Source of the DNA: Jeongeupia chitinilytica
Lineage (GTDB): Bacteria; Pseudomonadota; Gammaproteobacteria; Burkholderiales; Chitinibacteraceae
DNA: 64,000 nt
Reading direction: 5' to 3'
NCBI RefSeq assembly: GCF_014652315.1
Contig: NZ_BMYO01000001.1
Coordinates: 248,001-312,000 of the forward strand
Part shown: one piece after another, positions 49,338-58,341 of the stretch
Layout of the letters: each line of letters begins with the position of its first letter
Numbering within the stretch: the stretch's first letter is position 1
The notes under the pieces: generated by a model
What the model saw: the letters and a program-made list of their open reading frames with translations, nothing else
Told to the model about the DNA's origin: nothing
Database searches by the model: none
Program-made: the position numbers and the translations under genes

Positions 49338-49796
49338 ATGTTGCGCATTCGGGCTGCGTGCCGTTTTTTCCTGCTTTTGCTGCTGATTGCCGGCCTTTCG
49401 GCCTGCGCACTGATGCATCCTGACGTGGCGATGCGCAGTGCCGTCATCGAGGTGGCGCCCGGCGCCAATGACGACACGCCGATTGCTGTCGACTTTCTGG
49501 CCGTCGACGATCCTGACTTGTTGAAGACGTTGCTTACGATTTCGTCGTCGCAGTGGTTTGCGGCACGCGAGCAGTACCGGCGTGACTATCCGCAGGCATT
49601 GCAGGTCTGGGGACTCGAGGTTGTTCCGGGGCAGCGGCTGGTATTCGAGCGTGTGCCGATTGCCGGCGTGCCGGCGCTGTCGGTGCTGGTGTTTGCCAGT
49701 TACGACGCACCGGGTGCGCACCGGCTGCGGCTGGAAGGCGAGCGCGATGTGCGGCTGCGCCTCGATAGTCGCAGCCTGCAGCTGGCCGGCCAGTAA
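49338..49796 (+). CDS. tssJ: T6SS outer-membrane lipoprotein TssJ
   Basis: A 152-residue lipoprotein with signal LLLLLLIAGLSAC (lipid-modified Cys23), followed by a small beta-sandwich domain. It has the position and size of TssJ, which anchors the TssJLM membrane complex in the outer membrane. Sequence is divergent: the loop that contacts TssM is not obvious, so the assignment leans on the lipobox, the length and its place directly before tssK. An AAGAGG ribosome site precedes the ATG. Confidence 0.82.
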   Translation: MLRIRAACRFFLLLLLIAGLSACALMHPDVAMRSAVIEVAPGANDDTPIAVDFLAVDDPDLLKTLLTISSSQWFAAREQYRRDYPQALQVWGLEVVPGQRLVFERVPIAGVPALSVLVFASYDAPGAHRLRLEGERDVRLRLDSRSLQLAGQ

Positions 49797-49842
49797 CACG
49801 CCTCTGACAGTACCGGTGACATGAATCCAACGGGAGTGCCGC

Positions 49843-51168
49843 TTGAACGAAGTACCTGAAGCCATCTGCTGGCACGAGGGCATGCAGCTGCTGCCGCAGC
49901 ATTTCCAGCAACAGTCGCTGCGGGCCGAATCGCTGGCTGCGCGTCACGCCGCGTCGGCGCATCCGTGGTTCTGGGGCGTGCATGCCGTCGAGATCGACGA
50001 GTCCGCGCTGCGGGCGGGCGTCGTGCGCATCCTGGCACTCGAGGCGGTATTGCCCGACGGGCTGCTGATCGGTTTCGATGCCGGTTCGCGCCCGTCGCTC
50101 GAACTCGATGTCGGCGCGTTGATCGCGGCATCGTCCCGTCACGCCGAAATGGTCTTTGTCGCCGTTGCACCGCTCTGGCGCGGTGGCCGCCTGGACCCGC
50201 GCGGGAGCCGTTTCGTGTCGGTGCATGGCGAAGCAGTGCCCGATCTGGCCGGCGGTGAATCACCGGAGGCGCTGATGCTGTGGCGGCCCGATGTCAGACT
50301 GGTGACCGAAGATACGCGCGCCGATCTCGTCTGCATTCCGCTGTTGCGGATCGAGCAGCAGGGAGGCGGTTTTGCCAGCTTGCCGTACGTTGCGCCCACG
50401 CCGAGGCTGCTGCCCGAGTCGCTGCTGGGCCGCAAGGTGGCGGGCCTGTGCGCACGTGTCCGAGAGAAGTGCGTCTACCTTTCCGGGCGGGTCCGTGCCG
50501 CGCAGCAGGCCGGGCGTGACGAGGAGCTGCCGGAGCTGAGCCGGCAACTGCGTTCGCTCTGGTCGCGCCTGCCGGAAATCGAAGCCGCGTTGTCGAGCCG
50601 GATCGCCCATCCTGCACAGCTTCATCAGTTGCTGGCCGGCATGGCGGGTGCCGTTGCGACGCTTGATCCCGCCGCCGGGGTGCCTGCGTTCCGGCCGCTG
50701 GATTACTGCGAACTGCTTGGGTGTTTTGAGGAACTTACCAATTGGCTTGAATCGGCACTCGATCGGGTCAAGACGGGCTACCGGACGATTCCGTTCGCCC
50801 GGGACGCCGTCGGCTTCTGGCTTGATCTGGCCGAATGGCCGCTTGCGGCGAAGCCGATCATCGGTCTGCGCATGCCGAATGGCAGCGGCGAGCACGATGC
50901 CAGCGCCTGGCTGCAGCAGTCGATCGTGGCTTCGGATGCCTACGTTGCTACGCTGTTCAAGCAGCGCATGCGGGGGCTGGCTTGGCAGCCGATGGACCAG
51001 TCCGCCGCGTCGTCGTACAGCGTACCCGGCGACATGCGACTGGTGGTGCTGGATACAGACAGCGAATGGTTCGACCGGGGCGCACGCCTTCGCCTGACCG
51101 GGCCCGCCGGCAATGCGATTCCGGCACCCTGGGAAGTCGTGCTGTTTGTGCCGGCCGAGGAGCAGTGA
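49843..51168 (+). CDS. tssK: T6SS baseplate-membrane connector TssK
   Basis: A 441-residue TssK (ImpJ/VasE) that links the baseplate to TssL/TssM. The N-terminal ICWHEGMQLLPQHFQQQSLR is the family hallmark, and the C-terminal domain follows at about 320-441. The start is a TTG at 49843, eight bases after a CGGGAG site. No in-frame ATG or GTG lies upstream, and the next internal Met is in the conserved HEGMQLLPQHF motif, so the TTG is required. Its stop overlaps the tssL start by one base. Confidence 0.93.
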   Translation: MNEVPEAICWHEGMQLLPQHFQQQSLRAESLAARHAASAHPWFWGVHAVEIDESALRAGVVRILALEAVLPDGLLIGFDAGSRPSLELDVGALIAASSRHAEMVFVAVAPLWRGGRLDPRGSRFVSVHGEAVPDLAGGESPEALMLWRPDVRLVTEDTRADLVCIPLLRIEQQGGGFASLPYVAPTPRLLPESLLGRKVAGLCARVREKCVYLSGRVRAAQQAGRDEELPELSRQLRSLWSRLPEIEAALSSRIAHPAQLHQLLAGMAGAVATLDPAAGVPAFRPLDYCELLGCFEELTNWLESALDRVKTGYRTIPFARDAVGFWLDLAEWPLAAKPIIGLRMPNGSGEHDASAWLQQSIVASDAYVATLFKQRMRGLAWQPMDQSAASSYSVPGDMRLVVLDTDSEWFDRGARLRLTGPAGNAIPAPWEVVLFVPAEEQ

Positions 51169-51926
51169 TGCGCGATGCCGTTCGCCTGCCACCGGCCCTG
51201 CTCCGGGACGCGCCACTGAGCCCGGTGTTCGAGTCGAGCTGGAGCGAGTGGCTGGAACAATGGCAAGAGATCCGCATGCGCGCGCAGCCGGGAGAGCTGC
51301 TCGCCGCCGAAGCGGTCGAGATTGCCAGTGCGCTGACGCGCCGTCTTGCCCGGGTGGCGTTGTCCAGAACCGGCAATGCCGGTCAGCGGCAGGTCGACAT
51401 CATGCAGTTTGCCTTTGTCGCGCTGATCGACGAATCGTTGCTGTTCGACGACTGGCCGGGGCAGGCCGCCTGGCAGTCGGCACCGCTCGAGTTGCGCCTG
51501 TTCGGTTCGCGGACCGCCGGCGAACAGGTGCCTGCGGAGATTGGGCAACTGTTGCAGGAGCGCGATCCGGCCACGCGCGATTTGGCCAATGTGCTGCTGC
51601 AGGTCCTGCTGTTGGGGTTCTACGGCCGCCTGCGCAGCGGCGAGGGCAGGGCCGTTCACGAGAGCTGGCGGCGGTCGCTGTTCGAGTTTGCCTGGGGGCG
51701 TCCGCCGGACGAACTGGCCATGGCAGCCGATCTGGAAAGACCGGCCGCGGTCACGCCGTTGCGGATTGCGGCCCGGCGCATGCTGCCGGACGGGGCACGT
51801 CTCGGACTGATTTGCGCGGGGCTGTTTGCGACGATGCTGCTGGTCGGTCATCTGTTCTGGATGAGCATTTCGGCGGGTGTTGAAGCGGGGTTACCCGCGG
51901 CGCCGGCGGCGGAGGGACAGCCGTGA
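51168..51926 (+). CDS. tssL: T6SS inner-membrane protein TssL (DotU type, short)
   Basis: A 252-residue DotU-like TssL. The cytoplasmic domain contains IMQFAFVALIDESLLFDDWPGQAAWQ, LELRLFGSRTAGEQV and the conserved VLLQVLLLGFYGRLR. One membrane anchor lies near the C-terminus (LGLICAGLFATMLLVGHLFW, about 205-225), with a short periplasmic tail. There is no fused OmpA peptidoglycan-binding domain, so another protein must anchor the complex to the wall. Start and stop both overlap their neighbours (tssK by one base, tssM by four). Confidence 0.93.
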   Translation: MRDAVRLPPALLRDAPLSPVFESSWSEWLEQWQEIRMRAQPGELLAAEAVEIASALTRRLARVALSRTGNAGQRQVDIMQFAFVALIDESLLFDDWPGQAAWQSAPLELRLFGSRTAGEQVPAEIGQLLQERDPATRDLANVLLQVLLLGFYGRLRSGEGRAVHESWRRSLFEFAWGRPPDELAMAADLERPAAVTPLRIAARRMLPDGARLGLICAGLFATMLLVGHLFWMSISAGVEAGLPAAPAAEGQP

Positions 51927-54900
51927 GTATCGTCTGGCTGTTGCTTGTGCTCGGCCTGCTGGCGATGGTAGCGCTGGCATGGTGGTTGTGGCGGCAGCGC
52001 GACAGCGCCATCGGCGGCTTTCGCAGCATCCTGGCGCGGATCGAAACCGAGATGGGCTGGCGCGACCGCTACCAGACGCCGTGGGTCCTGCTGGCGGGGG
52101 CGGATGCGGAAACCGAACAGGCATTGTGTGCCGCTTGGGGCCTGCGCGCCGGTAGCGAACGTCGCTGGTATGGCCGCTGGTGGTCCGGCACCGACGGACT
52201 GGTGCTAGCGGCACCGGAAGGTGTCATCGACGCTGCCGATGGCCCGGTCTCGGTGCTCGGCGTGTGGCACCGGCTTGCCGGCGCCCTGTTGCGTGCCCGT
52301 GGTGGCCGTCCGCTGGACGCCGTGATCTGGGCCGTTCCGCTGGAGACCCTGCTGTCGCCCGAGGTGGCAGCACGGTCCGCGGCGAACGCTACGCAACGCC
52401 TGACCGATTTGCAGCAGCGATTGGGGCTGAGCCTGCCGGTATACCTGCTGGTCACCGGTATCGAACGTCTCCCCGGCATGCTCGAACTGGCCGACCGTCT
52501 GCCGCCCCAGAGCAGGGAGGTGATGCTCGGCTGGTCATCGCCGTTTGCACTGGGTACGGCATGGAATGGCGACTGGACCGAGATGGCGCTGGAGCGGGTT
52601 CGGGCGACGCTGACAGCGGCGGTCGCCGAAGCCGGTGCGCTTGGTGCAACCGTCGAGCCTGCACTGTTCCTGCTTCCTGGTCAGATCGACGCGATGCGCG
52701 ACGCCTTGCGCACGCTGTGCGATCCGGTTTTCCGTGGCAATGCCAGCGGTGAAGCGGCCGTTTTTCGCGGTGTCTATCTGGCGGGTGCCATCCGGCACGG
52801 CCCGGTCGACGATTTCGCCGAAGCACAGGGCGATGCAGACACAGCGACGCCGCTGTTTGCCGCACGTCTGTTGCGGCAGCGCGTACTGGCCGAGCAGGGT
52901 CTGGCCCGAACCTTGCCGCGTGCGCTGGTTTTGCGGCAGCGCGGCCATCGCATCGTCAAGATCGTGGCCATGCTGGTGGCGCTGATCTGGTTCGGCGGCA
53001 TGGTGTGGGTCTGGCATGGCGCGCAGCGCGATCTGCTCCGCTTGTCCGGATTCGACGCGCGGATGGCGGCGGCCGCCGCCGGCAAGCTGGCCGGCAGCGA
53101 GGACGATCTGGCCCGCCAGCGCATCGGTGCGTGGTGGCAGGTTTCTGCTGCCGTCCCGCGCTGGCATTTCGAGACCGCCTGGTTGCCGACATCGCTGCTG
53201 TCGGGGCTGGACGGGACGGTTTCTGCCGCCGTCAACCGGACTGCGAACCGCTACCTGATCACCCCCTTGCAGGCCGGTCTGCAGCGGCAGTCGCAAAAGC
53301 TGCTGGTTACGCCGGAGCTCGCTGATGCCGGCGGGGTGTCGCCGGAAGGCTGGACCGAATACCTGCAGGCACAACGTCTGGTCCGGCAAATGACCCGACT
53401 CGAGCGCGAGACGGCTCGCTATGCCGGGCTGCGCGGACCGGCGCCGCTGGATAGCGCCGCTGCGCTCTCGGAGATGCTTTTCCAGCTGAAACCGGTCGAA
53501 AAAGTCCCGACCCGGCTTGAGCTTGACCGCATCCTTGCCGGCGGCGCCGCGCTGCCTCCGGCCCGGATTGCGAACCTCAAGCCGGCCGCCGGGCGCCTGT
53601 TTGCCGCGCAGATCACCGCCTGGCTGGACCGGCTGTACGATGACGAGAGCTTCGGCCAGGCGGCTGCCGCGGTACAACTCAAGCTGCAAAGGCTGGCTGC
53701 CGGGCAAGCATTGCCGGTGGCGGAGCTCGCCTCGCTGAGCGACCGCATCGCCCTGCTCAAGCGCCTGGTATCGACCAGCGACGTTGCCTGGCGGCCGGGC
53801 GGGCGGCAGGAGCCGGTCCCCGGCTACGGTGCGCTGATGAACGAGGCACAACATGCCGGGCTGATCGACGCCGCCGGCATCGCCACGCTGGCGCGTTACG
53901 CCGATACCGCCCGGACTGGTTTTACCTCGCGCTGGCTTTCCGGCGGGCAGGGTGACAACGAGCTGCTGCAGCAAACCGCCAAGTCCTTGCAGGTGTCGGC
54001 CGATGCAGCTCAGACCGGTGACGTGCTCGCATTGCTGCTGGCACAGGATTTCGTTGCCCTGCCGCGTGCCGCCGGCACGGTCGTTTCTCCCGGCAGTCGC
54101 GGTCCGGTGGCCGCACTGGCCTACTACGCCTCCTATCAGGTCTTTCAGCCGCAGAGTACCAAGACACCGCCACGTTACTTGGCGGGGGTGCAGGCCTCGA
54201 CCAGGCAGGCTGCGGCACAGGCGATGTGGGATGCCGTGTCGACGGTCAGCGACAGCGTGGACGGCGGGTTCGCGTTGCGTACCGGTGCGCAGTCGGCAGC
54301 CGACCTTGCCGCCGCGTTCGACACGCTGGGCCGGCATGATCTGGCGACCGGGTGGATGGCCAGGGTCGACAAGGTGGCGTTGACCGAATTGCGCCGCGCC
54401 AATGCGCGCGTCGACGATCTGGCGCTGTATCAACCCCTGCATGGCACCTTTTCGTGGTGGGACGGTAGCAGGAACGCCAGCCTCAAGGCGTGGCGGGTGT
54501 CGTCGCCTCAGGATCTGCAGCAGTACCTCGACGGCCAGCTCGAGGCTCTGGCAGGCATTTCGGCCGGCGTGGCGCCGGCGGTCGGCTGGCTGGACGCGCA
54601 TGCCGATCAGCTGTCGATGTCCGACGCGCAATTGCTGGCACGCTGGCGCAGCCTGGCGTTGCAGTTGCAGCAATACAAGGAAAAGAACAGCACCAGTGCA
54701 CCGGCACTGCTGAACCAGCTGATCGGCAAGGATCTCAACGAGATGGATGTCGGCAACTGCGCCAGCGTGCTGGCCAATGCCGGCATTCCGCGTGGCGACA
54801 ACCTGCTGACCGATCGCGCGCGTGCCCTGGTTCGGGTCGCCGGAGACCGTTGCAACGGCTTGCGGACCCAGGCCGCCGCAACGGCGTGGGAGAAGCTCAG

Positions 54901-55690
54901 CAACTACTATCTGCAATATCTCGCCGGCCGCTTCCCGTTTGCCGACCTGTCGGCCAGGGCCGACGCCGATCCGGAGCGTGTGGGAGACCTGTTCCGGCTG
55001 TTCGACGAAAACCAGGCGATCATCAATGCCGGCCTGCAGGGCAATGACGCACAGTCGGCGCCGGCCGCCCGTGCCTTCATGCTGCGGATGCAGGCCGCCC
55101 GCGGCTGGTTGCAGCCCTTGCTGGCCAGAGAGCCCGGCAGCGGTGCGTCGGGCCTCGAAGTCGACGTGACGTGGCGGACCGACCGCAACCTGGAGTCCGG
55201 TGCCGATCAGGTCATCGACTGGAGCCTGAGCAGCGGTACCTTGCGTTTGCGTTACCCGAGCGCCGACAAGACCCGCCTGCGCTGGCGCACCGGCCAGCCC
55301 GCAACGCTGGCCCTGCGCTGGGCCAAGGATGCGCCGGACTCGCCGCAAGGAGACGTACATCAATCTGCACTGGCGGTCGGTGATCGCGTGGTGCAGTGGG
55401 ATTACACCGGCACCTGGTCGCTGTTGCGTCTGCTGCGGGCCCATGCGGCGTCGGCCCCCACCGTGGGCGATGACGACCCGTCGCTGCCGCTGCTGCTGAC
55501 CGTACCGGTGGCGTCGGAGCAGGGCAAGCTCAGCCGGGCAAAGCTGTTTGTCCGCGTCTCGCTGCTGACGCTTGGCGGCAAGACGCCGCTGCTGGTATCG
55601 CCGCTGCCGGTCAGCGTGCCGCCGTCGCCGTTCCGCGCCATCACGCTGTCGCAGTCCGAACCGAAATCGCAGCAACTTGCACTTCAATGA
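51923..55690 (+). CDS. tssM: T6SS inner-membrane protein TssM (IcmF)
   Basis: A 1,255-residue IcmF/TssM. A first membrane helix lies at residues 3-23 and another at about 350-370 (IVKIVAMLVALIWFGGMVWVW), with a long periplasmic region after it that reaches TssJ. The segment where many TssM proteins have a Walker A P-loop (after WVLLAG) reads ADAETEQA and lacks the GxxxxGK(T/S) pattern, so nucleotide binding is unlikely. The start is GTG at 51923, overlapping tssL by four bases. The stop overlaps the tssA start. Confidence 0.94.
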   Translation: MSIVWLLLVLGLLAMVALAWWLWRQRDSAIGGFRSILARIETEMGWRDRYQTPWVLLAGADAETEQALCAAWGLRAGSERRWYGRWWSGTDGLVLAAPEGVIDAADGPVSVLGVWHRLAGALLRARGGRPLDAVIWAVPLETLLSPEVAARSAANATQRLTDLQQRLGLSLPVYLLVTGIERLPGMLELADRLPPQSREVMLGWSSPFALGTAWNGDWTEMALERVRATLTAAVAEAGALGATVEPALFLLPGQIDAMRDALRTLCDPVFRGNASGEAAVFRGVYLAGAIRHGPVDDFAEAQGDADTATPLFAARLLRQRVLAEQGLARTLPRALVLRQRGHRIVKIVAMLVALIWFGGMVWVWHGAQRDLLRLSGFDARMAAAAAGKLAGSEDDLARQRIGAWWQVSAAVPRWHFETAWLPTSLLSGLDGTVSAAVNRTANRYLITPLQAGLQRQSQKLLVTPELADAGGVSPEGWTEYLQAQRLVRQMTRLERETARYAGLRGPAPLDSAAALSEMLFQLKPVEKVPTRLELDRILAGGAALPPARIANLKPAAGRLFAAQITAWLDRLYDDESFGQAAAAVQLKLQRLAAGQALPVAELASLSDRIALLKRLVSTSDVAWRPGGRQEPVPGYGALMNEAQHAGLIDAAGIATLARYADTARTGFTSRWLSGGQGDNELLQQTAKSLQVSADAAQTGDVLALLLAQDFVALPRAAGTVVSPGSRGPVAALAYYASYQVFQPQSTKTPPRYLAGVQASTRQAAAQAMWDAVSTVSDSVDGGFALRTGAQSAADLAAAFDTLGRHDLATGWMARVDKVALTELRRANARVDDLALYQPLHGTFSWWDGSRNASLKAWRVSSPQDLQQYLDGQLEALAGISAGVAPAVGWLDAHADQLSMSDAQLLARWRSLALQLQQYKEKNSTSAPALLNQLIGKDLNEMDVGNCASVLANAGIPRGDNLLTDRARALVRVAGDRCNGLRTQAAATAWEKLSNYYLQYLAGRFPFADLSARADADPERVGDLFRLFDENQAIINAGLQGNDAQSAPAARAFMLRMQAARGWLQPLLAREPGSGASGLEVDVTWRTDRNLESGADQVIDWSLSSGTLRLRYPSADKTRLRWRTGQPATLALRWAKDAPDSPQGDVHQSALAVGDRVVQWDYTGTWSLLRLLRAHAASAPTVGDDDPSLPLLLTVPVASEQGKLSRAKLFVRVSLLTLGGKTPLLVSPLPVSVPPSPFRAITLSQSEPKSQQLALQ

Positions 55691-56781
55691 GCCCGCAGAA
55701 CATGCCGATCACGACCGATTTCGATGCGCTGATTCCGACCCTGCTGCAAGCCGTGTCGGCCGACCAGCCTTGCGGCATTTCGCTGCGGCACGAGCCCGAG
55801 TACGACCTGATCCTGGAAGCCCGCCGGCAGGACGACCCGAGTCTGCCGGTCGGCATCTGGCAGAGCGGAATCAAGAGCGCCGACTGGCAGCGGGTCGAAC
55901 AGCTGTGTTGCGAGGCATTGCAGCAGCGCAGCAAGGACCTGATGCTGGTGGCGTGGCTGAGCGAGGCCTGGATTGGCCGCTACGGTTTGCCCGGCTGGAT
56001 CAAGGGAATCGAGCTCCTGAATGCGTTGTGCGACCGCTACTGGCCGGACCTGTATCCGCTGGCGGTCGACGGCGACGAGTCGTGGCGGACGGCGCCGCTC
56101 GAGCTGATGCTGCGTACGCTGGCCGAATCGTTGCGCTTTCGCGTACCGCTGCTCGACAGCGAGCCGGAAGTCACGCTCGGCAGCTATCAGGGGTGGTTGC
56201 GTCAGAGCGTGAGCGGCGGCGACAGCCGTCCGGGCAAGGAGTCCGCCGCACTCGCCGCCAAAGCCCTTGAACGCTTTCACGGTGCCGTGCGATCGGGCTC
56301 GCCGGCCCGGCTGCGGCGTCTGGCGCAGGACCTGACCGGTGCGAAGGTGACACTGGGGGCACTTGAAGCTGCGTGTGACCTGCGCATGCGCAACGATGCA
56401 CCGTCCTTCGGCGCGACCGTGCGGACGCTGGACGACGTGCTGCAGGTGCTGAATTCGCTGGACGACGTGTTGCCGTGGAAGACCGGTGCCGTAAACGAGG
56501 AGATGGCTGTGGCCGATCAAACCCCAATGGATCCGGCGCATCCGGCCGAAGTGTCGATCGCGACCGCCCAGGGCGTGGTCAACGGTCGCGAGGATGCGTA
56601 TCGGCAATTGCAGCAGATCGCCGCCTATCTGGCCAGGGTGGAGCCGCACAGCCCGGTGCCCTACCTGATCAACCGGGCCGTCGAGTGGGGCAAGCGCCCG
56701 CTGCCGGACCTGTTGACCGAACTGATTGCCGGCGATGCCGAGGCGCGGCGGGTCTGGTCGCTGATCGGCGTGCTGCCCTGA
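55687..56781 (+). CDS. tssA: T6SS protein TssA
   Basis: A 364-residue TssA with an N-terminal ImpA domain (SADQPCGISLRHEPEYDLILEAR; SADWQRVEQLCCEALQQRSKDLMLVAWLSEAWIG in pieces). TssA primes assembly and coordinates tail growth. The C-terminal part (REDAYRQLQQIAAYLARVEPHSPVPYLINRAVEWG) matches the short TssA class that ends in this domain rather than a VasJ extension. It overlaps the tssM stop by four bases; a second ATG at 55702 is also possible. It is the last gene of the plus-strand T6SS operon. Confidence 0.92.
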   Translation: MSPQNMPITTDFDALIPTLLQAVSADQPCGISLRHEPEYDLILEARRQDDPSLPVGIWQSGIKSADWQRVEQLCCEALQQRSKDLMLVAWLSEAWIGRYGLPGWIKGIELLNALCDRYWPDLYPLAVDGDESWRTAPLELMLRTLAESLRFRVPLLDSEPEVTLGSYQGWLRQSVSGGDSRPGKESAALAAKALERFHGAVRSGSPARLRRLAQDLTGAKVTLGALEAACDLRMRNDAPSFGATVRTLDDVLQVLNSLDDVLPWKTGAVNEEMAVADQTPMDPAHPAEVSIATAQGVVNGREDAYRQLQQIAAYLARVEPHSPVPYLINRAVEWGKRPLPDLLTELIAGDAEARRVWSLIGVLP

Positions 56782-56810
56782 CCGCACCTGCGGATTTGTC
56801 GGTTTTCGCG

Positions 56811-56837
56811 ATGCGGCTTGCCGGCCGGAAGCCGCAT
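56811..56837. terminator. Stem-loop between convergent tssA and ogt
   Basis: ATGCGGCTT pairs perfectly with AAGCCGCAT around a nine-base loop. It lies 30 bases after the tssA stop and 25 bases before the ogt stop. There is no T-run, so intrinsic termination is uncertain, but the position between converging genes suggests a 3'-end function. Confidence 0.5.
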
Positions 56838-56861
56838 TGATCAGCCCGCTGGGCCGGATGA

Positions 56862-57356
56862 TCAGGGGAAGAGCCTGCCGGCGGACTCGAGATCCAGCAG
56901 GAACCGTTTTGCCCGGAGCCCGCCGGCGAAACCGGTCAGCTGTCCCGAAGTGGCAATCACCCGGTGGCAGGGCGCGACGATAGACAGCGGATTGCGGCCG
57001 TTGGCCGCACCGACCGCGCGCACCGCCCGCACGTTGCCGATCTGTGTGGCAATGTCGAGATAGCTTCGGGTTTCGCCGAAGGGAATCGTCAGCAAGGCGG
57101 CCCAGACCTGCTGCTGGAATGCCGTGCCTGCGAAACGCAGCGGCAACGCGAACCGGGTGCGCTGACCGGCAAAGTACTCGCCGAGCTGGCGTGCGGTCTC
57201 CATCAGGATGGCGTTGCCCGCCGATTCGCTCATGGCACCAGGCGAGACCCGGCCGGGCCTGTCGTTTTCCCACAGGATGGCAACGAGGGCCGCGTCGTCG
57301 GCAACGAGCTTGAGCTTGCCGAGTGGCGAGTCGAAGTTGGCGTACTGGTTCGGCAT
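56862..57356 (-). CDS. ogt: Methylated-DNA--protein-cysteine methyltransferase
   Basis: A DNA repair protein that removes methyl groups from O6-methylguanine by transferring them to its own cysteine. The acceptor is in IVAPCHRVIATSG, with the nearby GFAGGLRAKRFLLDLE typical of Ogt, and FQQQVWAALLTIPFGETRSYLDIA in the DNA-binding helix region. From Met at 57356 the protein has 164 residues, the family's usual length. A reading from 57431 adds 25 residues with no conserved content and is the alternative. An AraC-type gene diverges from it 172 bases away. Confidence 0.9.
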   Translation of the reverse strand: MPNQYANFDSPLGKLKLVADDAALVAILWENDRPGRVSPGAMSESAGNAILMETARQLGEYFAGQRTRFALPLRFAGTAFQQQVWAALLTIPFGETRSYLDIATQIGNVRAVRAVGAANGRNPLSIVAPCHRVIATSGQLTGFAGGLRAKRFLLDLESAGRLFP

Positions 57357-57528
57357 GGGCATTCCGGTGAGGTCGATGTTCGTCAGCGCGAGCGATCCGC
57401 TGACGCGCCGGTTATGACTGGCGCGAGGCATGCATGGACTTTACCGCAGCAGGCCCGGTGTCGTGGTGCCTGCCGCAATGCCCTGCAACGATTCGACGAC
57501 CTCATGCGGCTGGCGTATGGTGCGAATC

Positions 57529-58260
57529 ATGGATGGCCTGTTTCCCCTGAGTCTGCGCAGTTACGGTGCCGGTGGCGCTTCGCACCAGCACGCGCACGTC
57601 CAGCTCGTTCTGCCGGTGCTGGGCCGGCTTGAAATCGAAGTCGGCGGTGTGGGCGGACGGCTGGATATCGCCAAAGGCGCTTTTGTAGCGCCCGAAACCG
57701 CGCATGCACAATCGGCCGATGGCCAGAACCGCTTTTTGATCCTCGATTGCGACGTGACCGATCTGGGGGACGACGCGGTCGAACGGCTGCGGCGACAGAC
57801 CTTCATCCCCATTTCGACCGCGATGCGAAGGCTGATCGAGTTCATTGATCTGGCCAGTCATGACCGGCACGTGCCGGCGGCCGTGGCCCGGCACGGCCTG
57901 CCCCTGCTGCTGGCATCGCTGGCGCCGGCGGATTCGTCACCGCGCCGTTTCGATGCCTTGCGGAGCCGGGTGGAATCGGCCCCGGGCGAGGAGTGGAGCG
58001 TGGCGCGGATGGCGGCAGAGGCGAACCTGAGTGCGAGCCGGCTGCATGCGCTGTTCCGTGCCGAGACCGGAGAGACGCCACAGGCCTGGCTGTCCGGGGT
58101 GCGTCTGCGGGCGGTGCAGGACGCGCTGATCGGCACCAGCCGGCCGATTGCGGTGCTGGCGCAGGAGGCCGGCTATGCCGATCAGAGTGCATTGACGCGG
58201 GCGATGCGTCTGGCCACCGGTGAAACCCCCGCCGCCTACCGAAAACGCTACCGGAAGTAG
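57529..58260 (+). CDS. AraC-family transcriptional regulator
   Basis: A 243-residue regulator. The N-terminal half is a small cupin-like sensing domain (HQHAHVQLVLPVLGRLEIEV near 20-40; GAFVAPETAHAQSA). The C-terminal AraC DNA-binding domain has two helix-turn-helices (SVARMAAEANLSASRLHALFRAETG, then PIAVLAQEAGYADQSALTRAMRLATGETPAAYRKRY in pieces). Its target is probably the EamA exporter gene 81 bases downstream, in the common regulator-exporter pairing. The ligand is unknown. Confidence 0.9.
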   Translation: MDGLFPLSLRSYGAGGASHQHAHVQLVLPVLGRLEIEVGGVGGRLDIAKGAFVAPETAHAQSADGQNRFLILDCDVTDLGDDAVERLRRQTFIPISTAMRRLIEFIDLASHDRHVPAAVARHGLPLLLASLAPADSSPRRFDALRSRVESAPGEEWSVARMAAEANLSASRLHALFRAETGETPQAWLSGVRLRAVQDALIGTSRPIAVLAQEAGYADQSALTRAMRLATGETPAAYRKRYRK

Positions 58261-58341
58261 TTCCGGTACAAAATACGCGATTTCCTGTCAAGACCGCCGT
58301 CGTGCACCTGCCTATCCTTGCCGGCATCGAAGGAGAACGGA

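Noticed and set aside
52535..55687. A 1,050-codon open frame opposite tssM
   Set aside because: It mirrors tssM codon structure, has no recognisable domain and no ribosome site; tssM is the real gene.
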